Positions 1 through 11,839 are shown, counted from the stretch's first letter. The stretch is 64,000 nucleotides of DNA from Costus lasius (GCA_027563935.2 CM050449.1:54949949-55013948), one strand, 5' to 3'. Notes: generated by a model from the sequence alone, not told the origin. Numbers and translations are program-made.

Positions 1-2
1 AA

Positions 3-1775
3 GAGGCCAGTGGGAGAGAAATAAAGCTGGATGAGAATCCAGAGGAAGGACAAAGTAGTCAAGCACAGTTGGATGAGCATGAGCCAGTTGATCAGGTTAT
101 TGAACAACCTGAGGCTCAGATATCACGGGAACCGCAAAGATCGGGAAGGATCTGTCGACAGCCTGAGCGCTATGACGGAGTCTACATCATTGATCATGAT
201 GAACCCCTCACTTATGCGGATGCGGTCAGTGGACCGGAATCAGCGAGATGGCTTGAAGCTATGCGAGCCGAGATGGACTCCATGTCAGATAACCAAGTCT
301 GGGATTTGGTTGATCCGCCTCCGGGAATAATCCCTATAGGGTGTAAATGGATCTTCAAGAAGAAGATTGACATGGATGGTAACGTGGTTACCTATAAAGG
401 CAGGCTAGTTGCGAAAGGTTTCAAACAAATCTACGGGATAGATTATGATGAAACTTTCTCTCCTGTAGCCATGTTCAAGTCTATTCGGATCATTCTCGCA
501 ATAGCAGCATATTATGATTATGAGATCTGGCAGATGGATGTGAAGACCGCTTTCCTTAATGGAAATCTGGATCAGGATGTGTATATGACACAACCTGAAG
601 GTTTCACTAATCCATCAGATCGTCATAAAATATGCAAGTTAAAGAAGTCCATTTATGGACTTAAGCAAGCATCAAGAAGCTGGAATATTCGTTTTGATGA
701 ATCAATCTGTGAATTTGGTTTCATCAAGAATGAAGATGACCCGTGTGTATATAAGAGGTTTAGTGGGAGCGTGATTACATTCCTAGTCCTCTACGTCGAT
801 GATATCTTAATCATTGGAAACGATATTCCTGAACTTCATGCAGTTAAGGCATGGTTAAGAAAATGTTTCCAGATGAAAGATCTAGGAGAAGCAGCCTATA
901 TATTAGGTGTGAAGATCTACAGAGATAGATCTAAGAGGCTTCTCGGGCTGTGCCAGAGTAATTACATCGATAAAGTCCTGGAGAGATTCCATTTAGAGAA
1001 TTCTAAAAGAGGATATCTTCCAGTCAGACATGGTCTGAATCTTTCGAAGAGTCAGTGTCCGCAAACACAGACTGAGAAAGATGAAATGGACAAAACGCCT
1101 TATGCTTCGGCTATTGGGTCCATTATGTATGCGATGTTGTGTACTCGCCCAGACGTCGCTTACGGGTTAAGCATAACCAGTCGATTCCAAAGTAATCCAG
1201 GTCAGGCACACTGGATTGCAGTCAAGAACATTTTAAAATATCTGCGGAGGACCAAATATATGTTCTTGATGTATGGTGGTCAGGAAGAACTCAGTATTGA
1301 AGGATATACTGACGCTTCGTTCCAATCTGACCAGGATGATTTCCGATCGCAATCAGGCTATGTTTTTAGCTTGAATGGAGGTGTGGTGGTGTGGAAAAGT
1401 TTCAAACAATCTATTGTTGCTGATTCTACAACAGAAGCCGAGTATGTTGCAGCCTCAGAAGCATCTAAGGAGGCAGTGTGGATTCGTAAGTTCATTCAGG
1501 AACTTGGTGTTGTTCCTTCGAGTGCAGATCCTTTGGTTATCTTCTGTGATAACACTGGAGCAATAGCACAGGCAAAGGAACCACGGTCGCACCAGAAGTC
1601 CAAGCACATACAGAGACGGTTTCACTTGATCCGGGAGATCATTGATCGAGGTGAGATCAAAATCTGCAAGGTTCATACAGATGACAATCTGGCAGACCCG
1701 CTTACAAAGCCTCTGGCGCAGCAGAAGCATGAAAAGCACTGTAATAATATGGGTTTGAGAGTTCTCAACCATTAG
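3..1775 (+). CDS. pol: Copia polyprotein, C-terminal part (reverse transcriptase and RNase H), 5' truncated by window
   Basis: The frame is open from the window edge to TAG at 1773-1775, about 590 codons. Order: a hinge rich in RRSGRI-type residues (RRSGRICRQPERY near 139-177), then the reverse transcriptase with the Copia motif VKTAFLNGNLD, the SIYGLKQASRSWN block and the catalytic YVDDIL near 800. RNase H follows, with YTDASFQSDQDD, STTEAEYVAASEA and FCDNTGAIAQAKE, and the usual C-terminus LADPLTKPL. The enzyme copies element RNA into cDNA in virus-like particles. No stop or frameshift is visible in this part. Integrase, protease and gag are outside the window, so autonomy cannot be judged. 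About 20 bp separate the stop from the LTR, as in Cop4 and Cop5. Confidence 0.95.
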   Translation, partial: EASGREIKLDENPEEGQSSQAQLDEHEPVDQVIEQPEAQISREPQRSGRICRQPERYDGVYIIDHDEPLTYADAVSGPESARWLEAMRAEMDSMSDNQVWDLVDPPPGIIPIGCKWIFKKKIDMDGNVVTYKGRLVAKGFKQIYGIDYDETFSPVAMFKSIRIILAIAAYYDYEIWQMDVKTAFLNGNLDQDVYMTQPEGFTNPSDRHKICKLKKSIYGLKQASRSWNIRFDESICEFGFIKNEDDPCVYKRFSGSVITFLVLYVDDILIIGNDIPELHAVKAWLRKCFQMKDLGEAAYILGVKIYRDRSKRLLGLCQSNYIDKVLERFHLENSKRGYLPVRHGLNLSKSQCPQTQTEKDEMDKTPYASAIGSIMYAMLCTRPDVAYGLSITSRFQSNPGQAHWIAVKNILKYLRRTKYMFLMYGGQEELSIEGYTDASFQSDQDDFRSQSGYVFSLNGGVVVWKSFKQSIVADSTTEAEYVAASEASKEAVWIRKFIQELGVVPSSADPLVIFCDNTGAIAQAKEPRSHQKSKHIQRRFHLIREIIDRGEIKICKVHTDDNLADPLTKPLAQQKHEKHCNNMGLRVLNH

Positions 1776-1780
1776 ATTAA

Positions 1781-1795
1781 GTGCAAGTAGGAGAT
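1781..1795 (+). other. Polypurine tract of Cop1
   Basis: A purine-rich stretch (GTGCAAGTAGGAGAT) directly abuts the LTR start TGTTGGGG and lies just after the pol stop. This is the expected plus-strand primer position of a Copia element. The other family members have the matching GTGGGAGAT form on the minus strand at 45126, 51546 and 62576. Confidence 0.8.
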
Positions 1796-3489
1796 TGTTG
1801 GGGTATGCCCTTAAGGCTAATGTTTGAGGCCTTGGGATTATATCAGTATCATGTATAAACTCTTTGTTTATAAAGGCAATGGTTATTATTCAGGTTGTTA
1901 CATCATCTGCTGCAATATGTATACTTCTGAATAATGTCTCAATGCTGTTCGGCTAGGCTGACATGCAGTTAAGTCCTTAGTCGAGATATCTTGGTGAACT
2001 TGAGACAGCCTTGATATGATTGAGACTAATATGTGTTCTAATCTTATAGGATGCTTCGAGCATGGAATAAGATGTAGACTCATGGGTACATTGGATGTAC
2101 TGGACAGACCCTACTAGGATATTCAATTGTTTGTCACAATGTGAATAATCCTTGTATGCAAACAAGTGGCATATGTCCTCTGACTTGAGATCACTTGTGT
2201 TTCTAAATGATGATTGTCATTGTTTTGAGGTAGTTCGATATCATTTGAAACATAATGGTTATAGACTATCTTGGATAATGATCATGAGTCAGGTTAGGAC
2301 ACTAGTGATAGATATAGGATTGCCGTCTCCTTGATAGGAGTGTGATGTTCTAAAGGGGCCCCCCTGGATGAGATGATTGAGAAAGTGTATGGCCATACCC
2401 AGATGACTATGTTCATCTGATCTAATCATTCTCATCATATTGGAGTTACAGGCTTGACACGCTTGTCCAATAAGAACATCCAGTGGCAAAGGAATCAAGT
2501 ATGCCTAGTGAAGTGGATTCACACTTGTGCTGTGGTTTGGGTGTAGTCTTGGAAGACTCTTTCCTTTATATTGGGAGACAGTGATGTGTTGCTAGATACC
2601 CCTCGCTGATCGTGATAACGTAAGTTATCATTACCGACATTTAAAGGAAACCCTTAGGGTCGCACAATTTGATGATATGGCTTACTTAAGTCAGATCGTG
2701 TGGACTGAATTGTTTTGGTTTAGTTTAAAGGAGTTTAAACTCTGATTGTAAGTGAGATCTGGTCTGATCATGTTTGATTGATTAGGGCTTGAGATCGGTA
2801 AGCTTCGATCGAGAGTATTGATGCTAGATCGGTGAGATCAAGAGCATCAAGAGATGAACGGTTAGAACTTGAACCATTTGGTTCAAAGAGATCTAGACCG
2901 TGGTTTAGGCTGATTTGGTTCGATCTTTGAACCAAATGCATTGGACCGAATTGGATTGAACCGGTTCACACATGTGTGATCGCATGGTTCAATATGAAAG
3001 CGTGTTGGGCGGTTTGCATTGAGTGGGCGCATGGCTTCATGACTTTCCATATTTGGAAGTCATGTAACGCCACATCTCTACACAACGCCTCAACGCATCT
3101 TCGGTTCTTGTCTTGTCGCCTATCCACTCTTGCGTTGTCTTGTCTTCACGAAAAGGAGGAAGAAGAGCTTCATCGCCCTAGCCGCAAGAGATCTCAAATC
3201 CTCCACACAAAGGACTCCTTGAAGCTTTGCTAGCACAAAGACGCCAAGGGAGTAGCCATCTCTCATCTTGTGTGCGCGATGCGACTTTGGAGGAGAGCCA
3301 ATTCGCCCTCTTGCTTCCAAGGCACCATCCAAGCGATGGCTATGGTATGATCCATTGTTGTTCTACACAAGTCCATGAAAGTTAATCATATGACATGCAT
3401 TCGATCTTAGAAACCCGAATATCCGCTTGCAAAATCATGATATGCGCCCCCTTAGGGTTTCGCCCCCCTTAGATTTAGGGGATTTTTCA
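1796..3489 (+). repeat. 3' LTR of Cop1
   Basis: The LTR is 1694 bp, starting TGTTGGGGTATGCCC and ending GGATTTTTCA. It matches the LTRs of Cop3-Cop6 well over the first 1.0-1.1 kb, while the last 0.6 kb is much more different. It contains the 12-bp palindrome GTATGGCCATAC at 2387-2398 and a TATA-like TTTATATT near 2576. Small open frames in it (such as 2976-3233) are not conserved as protein and are not called as genes. Confidence 0.9.
2387..2398. promoter_or_regulatory. Conserved LTR palindrome GTATGGCCATAC (Cop1 copy)
   Basis: A perfect 12-bp palindrome about 0.6 kb into the LTR. The same 12 bases occur at the matching place in the Cop3, Cop4 and Cop6 LTRs (37269, 44517, 59699, 61970) and in the LTRs of the different family Cop2 (5163, 15485). 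In Cop5 both copies have the last C changed to A (50939, 58335). The role is unknown; a binding site for a dimeric protein is an inference from symmetry and conservation. Confidence 0.55.
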
Positions 3490-3821
3490 GTTCGATCAGA
3501 TCAAAGCCAAGAATTTTTTTCAGATAACTCCACAGACTTATTTGCCCTTAGTGCTTGAGTTTTTGAACATATTTGATATGGATTTACAGGAGTTTACTGA
3601 TAGGCATGCTGAAGGTGAGATCACCTTCCGCATAGGTAACATTGAGAGGAAACTTACCATGAGGGACATCAGATCTATCTTTCAGCTGGCATCAGGAGGA
3701 CATACTTGTGTGTCACTTGGTTTTGTGTAGAGTGTATTTTGGAACCAGATCTCTTCAGAGGTTCATTTTTCTGCAGTCTCAGTCAGAGCATCAAAGATTA
3801 CTAACCCCTGTATTAAGTACG
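3490..3821 (+). pseudogene. Ath1 fragment 1: Athila ORF1-like domain, interrupted by Cop1 and Cop2
   Basis: Translation reads ITPQTYLPLVLEF, then EFTDRHAEGEITFRIGN and IRSIFQLASGG. This matches the Ath2 frame at 30958-31422 residue by residue in the conserved positions. The family is the plant Athila ORF1-type protein, whose biochemical role is not established. A nonsense codon (TAG at 3728-3730) breaks the frame after GFV; the frame then continues through SVRASKITNPCIKY and joins exactly across Cop2 to AHKVLAHTVF at 16070. This exact rejoining proves that 3822-16066 is an insertion. The 5' part of the gene is lost to Cop1 or lies outside the window. Confidence 0.85.
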
Positions 3822-5700
3822 TGTTGGGAAACCCCGGAGATATTTTATAATTTTTCAGAGAAAGACATTACATAATACATTGCATAGCGGAAGAATATCC
3901 CCAAAACAGGCTAGTCCCAAAAACCCAGTGAAGATCTCTTGCGAGGGGGTCAACACGATGAGTTAGTAATTACCTAGAGCAAGCGAGGAGGTTGATGTCA
4001 TAGGCGCCCAAACGTGCACCCTCTGCAGTCTCACACCCACGGATGCCTCGAGCTCTCTTCTTCCTCGCCCAGTGCTAGCCTCGGGAAGAAGATCCAAGCC
4101 TTGTGCTCCTTCTACACCACTTGCGCCACTTTCAAAGGAAGAAGCGCCAAGAGGAAGGAGGAAGAAGAAGATACCGCCAAGGAGTCCTCTCACTCTCGCC
4201 AAGAGGAGGAGGAAAGAAAACTAACTTGCGGCCTTGTGGAAGAGACTTGCACCACTTGAAGTTTGCTCTCGCTCTCTTCAATGTTCCTCACGCCAATTAA
4301 TTGTCCATAAATACACACTCGCATATGATGTGTATATATAGATCAAGGGGCGGCAACATAAGAGGGTGGCGCAATAAGAAGAGATGTGGCTAGGGTTTGC
4401 ATGGTGGCAATTAGGGTTTTGGGTTTTGGTAAGTCTCCAAGACTTTTCCATAAAACCCATACAATCGCCCAAGACTTACCTAATAAGTCTATCATGCCTT
4501 AGATGCCTCAAGTCTTGCCATAGAGGCAAGCATTCCATCTAAGCACAAAGGGGCAAGGTGCCATTAGCTTCCATATGAAGCAAAATCGCCGACTCCACCC
4601 CATTATGCCCCTAGGCGCCAATGGGTTGGAGATTTCTTCCCATTATACCCTTTAGCCCATTCTCTCTTCATGACAACTTGTTATTGGGCCTCATTCGGTA
4701 ATGAGCAAGCCCAAACTTCATTGCATAGGTTGATTAAGCCATTGGATCCAATCCAATGCAACCCTAATCCAAATGTGACCAGTCTTGGTCAATTTCAGGT
4801 CAACATGCCAAAAAAAAGTTTGGCTCAAATAAATCTCTCAAATAGATCCGAGTTATCCAATAACTCGATCTAAAGGCTTCCTGATCAATACGAGAACTCA
4901 AGTATCTTGGTGTGCGATCTTGTAGGTTCCTCTGAGGTTGGCAGTGCTGACCTAAGGTCACCACAAGCAGTGAGTGACACCTAGCAGTGCATTGCTGCTA
5001 CCCAAGTCCTCGGAATGGATATCGACATCGACATCCCCATCATCGCGACTAGGTACAGATACATTACAGTCCCTTAGCCGAACTGATATCCGATTGGACA
5101 AGTGTGTCATCACTTGTTTTCATTCAATCATATGGTCATGACTAAATCAGGTCTTCACCTGGGTATGGCCATACACTTTCAGTCATAGAACCATAGTGGA
5201 GCTCCATGGATATCAAGCTTCCCTTAGGAAGGGGCAAATCCTTTATCCGTGCATTGATCTTCATATATGGGTTGTGACATACTCAATGACAACCTTTATA
5301 ACCTCCCAACTACGGCCATATAGAAGAGTCAATGACCTCAAGTCTAAGGATCAATGCATCTCCTATCACTTGTGAGGATAACTCATGACACCAAGTCATA
5401 GCCTCACAGCGGGTCTGTCCAATATATCCCCACTGATATACCCAAATGGACCTCATGCCTAACCAGCCCATATAGTAGTCTCACAAGTACTAGAGCTATT
5501 CCATATCCACTCAGGTACGTCGACAGGGGACAATTATTTGAGCATAGATCCAATCTGTCTCCATAGACATTATCATGTATGTACACAATCGCAGATGTAA
5601 GCAAACATTGATAATGACAATGCCAGAATGATATTTAAATATCATAGTTAAGTAGTATAAACGTTGACCAAAAGTAGGTCTTAGAGCATATACACCAACA
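3822..5700 (-). repeat. 3' LTR of Cop2
   Basis: In plus-strand reading it starts TGTTGGGAAACCCC and ends ATACACCAACA, 1879 bp. It pairs with 14103-16066. The right copy is longer by several small insertions (for example near 15120 and 15640). There are numerous substitutions, so the insertion is clearly older than Cop5. It holds the palindrome GTATGGCCATAC at 5163-5174. Confidence 0.9.
5163..5174. promoter_or_regulatory. Conserved LTR palindrome GTATGGCCATAC (Cop2 3' LTR copy)
   Basis: Same 12-bp palindrome as in the other Copia family, inside a longer shared block (ACCTGGGTATGGCCATACAC) about 0.5 kb from the U3 end of the LTR. The rest of the two LTR families is only distantly alike, so this block stands out. 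A second copy is at 15485-15496. Confidence 0.55.
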
Positions 5701-5715
5701 ACCTCCCACTTGCAC

Positions 5716-8700
5716 TTAGACCTTGAGGTTGAGGATTCTCAACCCCATATCCTTGGCATGACCATCATGCTTCTGCTGCGCCAAAGCCTTAGTCAATGGA
5801 TCTGTTAGATTGTTCTCTGTATCAACTCTGCTAATCTTAACATCACCTCGATCAATAATTTCTCTGATCAGGTGATCGAGGTGATGTTAAGATTAGCAGA
5901 GGTTGTCATAATTTCTCCAATTGCCATGATCACCTGAGTATGTGTTTGGACCTTTGATGAGACCGTGGTTCGTTTGCCTGTGAAATGGCTCCATTGTTGT
6001 CACAATAGAGCTCAAAGGGATCCACAGCAGTTGGAACCACTTCAAGATCAGATATGAACTTCCTTATCTTAACAGCTTCTTTGGCTGCCTCAGAAGCAGC
6101 AACATACTTTGCATCTGTTGTAGAATCAGCTATGGTGGACTGCTTGAAGCTTTTCCAGCAAACAGCGACTCCATTTAATTTGAACATATAGCCGGCCTGC
6201 GATCTAAAGTCGTCAAGGTCAGATTGGAATGACGCATCAGTGTAGCCCTGAACACGAGCTCTTCCTATCCCCCATAGATTAAGAACAGATCCTTAGTTCT
6301 TCTTAGATACTTCAGGATGTTCTTTACAGCCACCCAGTGCTGCAGACCTGGATTGGATTGGTATCGGCTAGTTATGCTCACAACATAAGCCACATCTCGC
6401 CTAGTACACAACATTGCATACATGATCGATCCTACTGCCGAAGCATAGGGAACTCGACTCAATTCATCTCTCTTAGCCTGTGTAGTGGGACACTAGCTTT
6501 TTGAGAGAGTAAGGCCATGTCTTATTGGAAGGTATCATCTCTTGGATTGCTCCATATAGAACCTTTCTTGGACCTTATCAATGTAGGTACTTTGACTAAG
6601 GGCGAGGAGCCTCTTAGATCTATCCCAGTAGATCTTTACGCCTAGTATATAGGCGGCCTCCCCTAAGTCTTTCATTTCAAAATACTTCCCCAACCATGTC
6701 TTCACAGACTGAAGACAAGGAATGTCGTTTCCAATGAGCAGTATGTCATCGACATACAAGACCAGAAAAGTCACCAAGCTCCCACTGAATTTTCTGTAAA
6801 CACAGGCGTCATCTTCACTTTTGATAAAGCCATAATCTCTCACAGCTTCATCAAATCGAAGATTCCAACTTCGAGATGTTTGCTTCATAATCATGATATG
6901 CAGCTATAGCAAGCAGAATCCGAATGGATTTGATCATGGCAATTGGAGAAAAGGTTTCATCATAGTCCACTCCGTGGACTTGTCTGAATCCTTTAGCTAC
7001 TAGTCAACCTTTGTAGGTAACTATGTTGCCATCCATGTCTGTCTTCCTTTTGAAGACCCATTTACACTCTATGGGTTTTACCCCATCAGGTAGCTCAACT
7101 AAATCCCAGACTTGGTTAGCCAACATGGAATCTATTTCGGATCGCATGGCCTCAAGCCATCTCTCGGAGTCCGGTCCACTAACCGCCTCATCATAAGTCC
7201 TGAGCTCATTTTTAATGATGAAGATCCCATCGTGTTGGGTCGGTAGCGACCCATACCTCTCAGGTGCACAACGAATCCTCCCAGACCTACGTGGGACCTG
7301 TGTCTGAGCCTCAGGTTGCCCGACAACCGATGCAGGTGGCTCAGGTTCCATCTCTTTGTATTGTGGTTGCACTTGGACCTCGTCCAAGTCAAACTTGCTC
7401 CCACTGACTTCTTTCATGAGAAATTCTTTCTCTAGAAAGACAGCACCCTGAGCAACAAAAACCTTATTCTCAGTGGGAACATAGAAGTAGTATCCTTTAG
7501 TTTCCTTATGATATCCGACAAAGACACATTTATCAGATCTAGGTTCTCGCTTGCTAGAATACTGACGTTTGACATAAGCCTCACATCCCCAGATCCTAAT
7601 AAAAGAGAGGTTAGGGTGTCTCCCACTCCATAACTCGTATGGTATCTTAGAGACACTCTTAGATGGAACGTTATTCAGTATTAGAGAAGCTGTCTCAAGT
7701 GCATGACCCCAAAATGAGGGTTGTAGAGTTGCATGACTCATCATAGATAGAACTATGTCTAGTAGGGTTCCATTTCTCCTCTCTGACACACCATTCCATT
7801 GAGGTGTTCCAGCAGGAGTGAGTTGGGATATAATCCCACACTCTCTCAGATAGTCAAAGAGCTCACCGCTCAGGTACTCTCCACCTTGATCAGATCGAAG
7901 AGCTTTTATGGATCTTCCAAGTTGGTTCTCTACTTCATTTTTGAACTTATGGAATTTCTCAAAAGATTCAGATTTATGTCTCATCAAGTTGACATAACCA
8001 TACCTATTGAAGTCATCAGTGAAGGTAATGAAGTAGCTGTGTCCTCCTCTGGCTTGTTTATTGAATGGCCCACACACATCAGTATGAATGAGATCCAACA
8101 AACCTTGTGCCCTCTCACCAGTTTTTGTGAAGGGTGCTTTTGTCATTTTTCTTAATAAACAAGGCTCACATGTGTCAAATTTCTCCAAGGAACTTGAATC
8201 TAACAATCCATTTGCATGGAGTTGTTGAATGCGATTCTTGTTTATATGGGCCAATCGACAATGCCACAGGAAGGCACCAACTGAACCACTCAGTTTGGTT
8301 CTCTTACTATTTACGTTACAAATAGAACTATTCATGTCCAATTCATACAAACCATTGCACAATGTACCCTTCCCATAAAACATATTTGCAAATGAAAAAG
8401 AACAGAAGTTCTCCTTTATTTCAAATATAAAACCTTTCCTTGCCAAGCAAGGAATAGATATAATGTTTTTGGTTAATGAAGGTACATAATAGCAATTGTC
8501 TAGCTCTAATTGAAGTCCAGAAGGCAGGGAGAGAGTCAAAACTCCTACAACAACATCAACAACTTGTGCTCCGTTTCCTACTCGTAGGTCAATCTCTCCA
8601 GCCGGCATCGATCTACTCTTCTTAAGCCCCGGCATATTTGTACAAATATGAGCTCCGCATGTGGTATCCAATACCCATGATATAGAAGTAGATAGGTTCA

Positions 8701-9238
8701 CTTCAGTAATATAAATACCTGAGCATGAAGACGAAGCCTTGCCTCTCTTCTTCTCATTCTGAAGTCGCACTATGTCCTTTAAGATGTGAGGTGGTCCTTC
8801 ACATTAGTAGCACTTGTTATTCCTAACTCTTTCCTTCTTTTTCATCAATGTTTTAGTTAAGCCTTTGGGCTCAACACATTGAGTGTCGGCTTTAGGAGGG
8901 TTAAGCTCAGCCAATTCATCAAAGAGCTACCTTAGATTAGAAATAATCTCAGAGGCACTCTTAGATTCATATTGCCCTCTTAATTTGGGCGACATGTTGG
9001 TTAGCATCAAATTAGCAACCTCCAAAGTATCAGTCTGATGCTTATCATAAGCATCCTTCTCAGCCGCTGAGGCCGAGACTGGAAGTGGCTCAGGAATTGG
9101 CTGCTCAAGGACATAGAGCTTCCTCTCGAGCTTGAGCACATTTCTCAAGTTCATATACCAATCCAGTAAGTTGGATCAAACCAACTTATCCCTTTCCAGG
9201 GTAGATCGCAGTGACCATCTGCCATTGTTTACAGCCAT
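5716..9238 (-). pseudogene. Cop2 gag-pol polyprotein remnant
   Basis: Reading right to left, the frame starts at the ATG ending at 9238 (MAVNNGRWSLRSTLERDK). An early nonsense codon follows, then gag (NVLKLERKLYVLEQPIPEP, near 9130). The longest open piece, 7004-8770, carries the protease motif WVLDTTCGAHIC, the GAG-pre-integrase block WHCRLAHINKNRI and the integrase core. The three acidic residues are in IHTDVCGPF, RSDQGGEY and VSERRNGTL. The RRSGRIRCAPERY hinge and the start of reverse transcriptase follow. The catalytic YVDDILLIGND lies in 6535-6894. RNase H is split over 6265-6462 and 5930-6187 (FKQSTIADSTTDAKYVAASEA). The natural stop is TAA at 5716-5718. Several frameshifts and stops and a local inverted duplication at 5826-5901 make it non-functional. 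Confidence 0.9.
5826..5901. repeat. 29-bp perfect inverted repeat inside the Cop2 RNase H remnant
   Basis: The arm at 5826-5854 is the exact reverse complement of the arm at 5873-5901, with an 18-base spacer. The left arm corresponds to ordinary Copia sequence (compare the DRGEIKI region in Cop4), so the right arm is the added copy. It disrupts the 3' end of pol. The arrangement looks like a template-switch or fold-back error during reverse transcription or replication. Confidence 0.85.
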
Positions 9239-10054
9239 TGTTCTACAACAACCAAGAAATAACAGATTAGTACTACTTTCAGATCATTTAATTTAGACTT
9301 GTATTAAATGACCATGGTTCCCACTATTTTGATCGAATTGACAACCCACAAAGTCAATCGGGAAATTTAAGATTTCCTAGTGAGATGGGATCCTTATTCC
9401 ACACAGGGCTTCGTGTCCCACAAGGGTGGGATGAGATGCACAAAGTGACCCATGCTTCCTAAGGTGGGCATGCCGACCGGTTGCTCTAAGCAACACCCCT
9501 TATTGAGACAATCTAGGCATTTCATGTCCAGCGAGGGCTGAATATAGCATGAAACCCTAACCTCTCAATGATGCCTCTAGAGTTTCATCATGTGCCCAGC
9601 ACATATGAAAATCTAGTCAAGTCCATTCCCAATCGTTATGCCCAGCGCCAACGAGTTTCCTTGCGACGGCGCGTCCAATTAAAATGGACTGGGGAAACCA
9701 TGGTCACCTCACACTGTCTAAAGATAAGTGGGTGTGTCCCATGAGGGTGGGAAACAGTTCACAACACCACTGATCGATAGTTTGATGAGGGCTACGCATT
9801 AGAAGGCTTCTAGACTTGATATTTTGATTGAGGGTTTTTGAGGTCTCATCAACTTTGTTTTATCTTATGTCTAACATTACAGGCATGCAATCCTATAGTG
9901 ATAACATAACGATAAAACATCACAGGCATGCTTGGCAGATATGGAAAGCAGTAAAGGATGATGTGATCATGGTCTATTCAAGACATTGAACCGACCCATG
10001 CCAAAAGGGGTTCAACTCTTGACCAAGGACACAAGCCCCAAAGATAAGACTTAA
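9239..10054. other. Cop2 leader, gag-proximal part
   Basis: Non-coding stretch between the gag start and the nested solo LTR. It shares short blocks with the Cop5 leader (such as GTGAGATGGGATCC near 9382), which supports homology of the leaders. I see no gene in it. The leader resumes at 13335 after the solo LTR. Confidence 0.7.
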
Positions 10055-10215
10055 TGAAGTAGCAACTAATAGGTGAGGGGGTCCTTAAGCCGTACTCTAG
10101 GGTTTTACACAATGCTCGATAAAACGGGAGAGGGTCATGAGACAATGGAAGAAAAAATGCGTCGGAAAAGTGTAGGTAATCCGGTAGAAAGCACGATGAA
10201 CAGCGACGAGTTCGA

Positions 10216-11839
10216 TGATGGAGGGGCCAACCCTGCTCCTAGAAGGTCTGGTAAGACCAGGAGGAAGCCCACTAGATATGGCTTTTCCTCTTAGGCCACC
10301 CCGCTTCTTTCTTTCATTATTTGCACTTTGCATATTTGCAATTTGCTTTAGTAAGAATAAGCTTTAGTACACCTTGTAGTTTCCTTATTAGGTCATGCAT
10401 TGCCTTCTAGAATAGTCTACTAGTTTTTGTGTCAATAATTGGGCAGGCTAAAGCCCAGCTGAAGGGGATGCCAAAGAAGCTCAAGCCAAATGGAGTTCCA
10501 ATTATGGAAGGAAGCACTTCAACTACTTCAACTAAAGACCTCAAGTTGAAGATGCTCACATTGAATGCAACTCCACCATTCCAAAGCAAGCCTTGGCGCA
10601 TCCACCACAACACTATTCCAAATCAATCAATGGCGCCACCTATGAAGATGAATTCGAATTCAAAAGAAACCAGCACACATCTTGCCATTAAAGAAGAGTC
10701 ATCAATTCTCCATCCATCAAGATCCACAATTCAAGGGGGATGATTGAAGACAAGATGCGTTCACACCATATTTGGGAGGAGCTCATCGAATTTCATGCAC
10801 AAATCAGCTGAGCACCACTCAAGGAAGGAAGTTTTTTCAAAATTCAAAGAGGATCATTGAATGTAGCCACAAAACTGTCCAAGCCAACAAAGGAAAGAGA
10901 CCAAAAGAAATTCGGCTATAAGAAGAAACTTTCAACCGAGACATTATAGTATGATTTTCTTTACAAAATGTGCCAAGGGCAAAATGTCACCCTTGCCCTT
11001 GATCTAACAAGTCTATAAGTTGTAATCCCTTTGCTCATTGTCGAATTAGTTGCCTAGATAAACAAAAACTCGTGTTAGCCTTGGTGCATGTGTCGCCTAA
11101 GAGTTTTCTACCTCCCCCTCTTCTAAAGGGCCGAGCCCTTTCACATCTTCCCCCTCTTCTCAAGCCCTCTATGCAACCAACACTTTGAAGGAACTCTTGC
11201 ACATCCTTGACGAGACTCTAAGGGAGATCCATCAATCCATGATCGTGGCAAAGCATTAGAAGGCCCTTGAAAGATCCATCACTCTTGGCCAACATGAAGG
11301 AAGGCATCTTGAAGGCATTTTCGGCTAAGTTCCTTCTCCTCTACCATCTCTAAATCTTAAGGACTTGATTCAACACTAATCTGAATTCTTGTTTGAAGGT
11401 AGCACAAGGATTTGGAGGCTTCTTTCCTAGGCGCAAGTCTTCTCCTCTTCCCCCCCTTCTCTCTTTAGATAAAGTGTTAATGGAATTTGTGAGGCTTAAC
11501 CTCCCCGTTAGATTAATCTGTAATATGGATCCGTGGGTTGTGCGAATCCTGTTTGTCTGTGTTTGCGTGTAATGAAGCAACTCCTTCCATCAGAGTAGGA
11601 CGTTGAAGATCGGGACGATACGATCCTTCTATTCTCAAGGGTCGCACTGTGAGTATTCCTTCTAGTCATTTCAATTAGTAGTTTAAAGTAAGTTAGTTTT
11701 CGGTTCTCTATTTATAAAATACAAAAAATATTTTCCAACTTCGTTAGAGTACTCCCGAGTTTTATTACAAAATACAAAAAAATATTTTCTGAAAGCATTG
11801 TTTGAATGCACCATTGTATTGTGTTTGCCCCCTCCATCA
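10216..11839. mobile_element. Unclassified 1.6-kb insertion in the solo LTR
   Basis: Alignment by eye with the Gyp1 LTR (20460 region) shows extra sequence here. Its ends read TGATGGAGGGG and CCCCTCCATCA, an 11-bp perfect inverted pair, but no matching TSD is visible. Near the left end a frame reads APRRSGKTRRKPTRYG and stops, like the hinge or tail of an LTR-element polyprotein. At 10729-10740 a purine tract (CAAGGGGGA type) is followed by TGATTGAAG, which could be an LTR start. It may therefore be a 5'-truncated LTR element (tail plus LTR 10741-11839), or a DNA element with short inverted ends. I cannot decide between them. Confidence 0.5.

Larger units (their letters stand above)
1..3489 (+). 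mobile_element. Cop1: Ty1/Copia retrotransposon, 3' part (pol end plus 3' LTR)
   Basis: The 5' part lies outside the window. Visible here are the last third of pol, the polypurine tract and a complete 3' LTR. Directly after the LTR end (TTTTCA at 3489) the sequence becomes an Athila-like coding frame, so Cop1 inserted into Ath1. The TSD cannot be checked because the left flank is missing; the first five bases after the LTR are GTTCG. The protein is close to those of Cop3, Cop4, Cop5 and Cop6, which are the same family. Confidence 0.93.
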
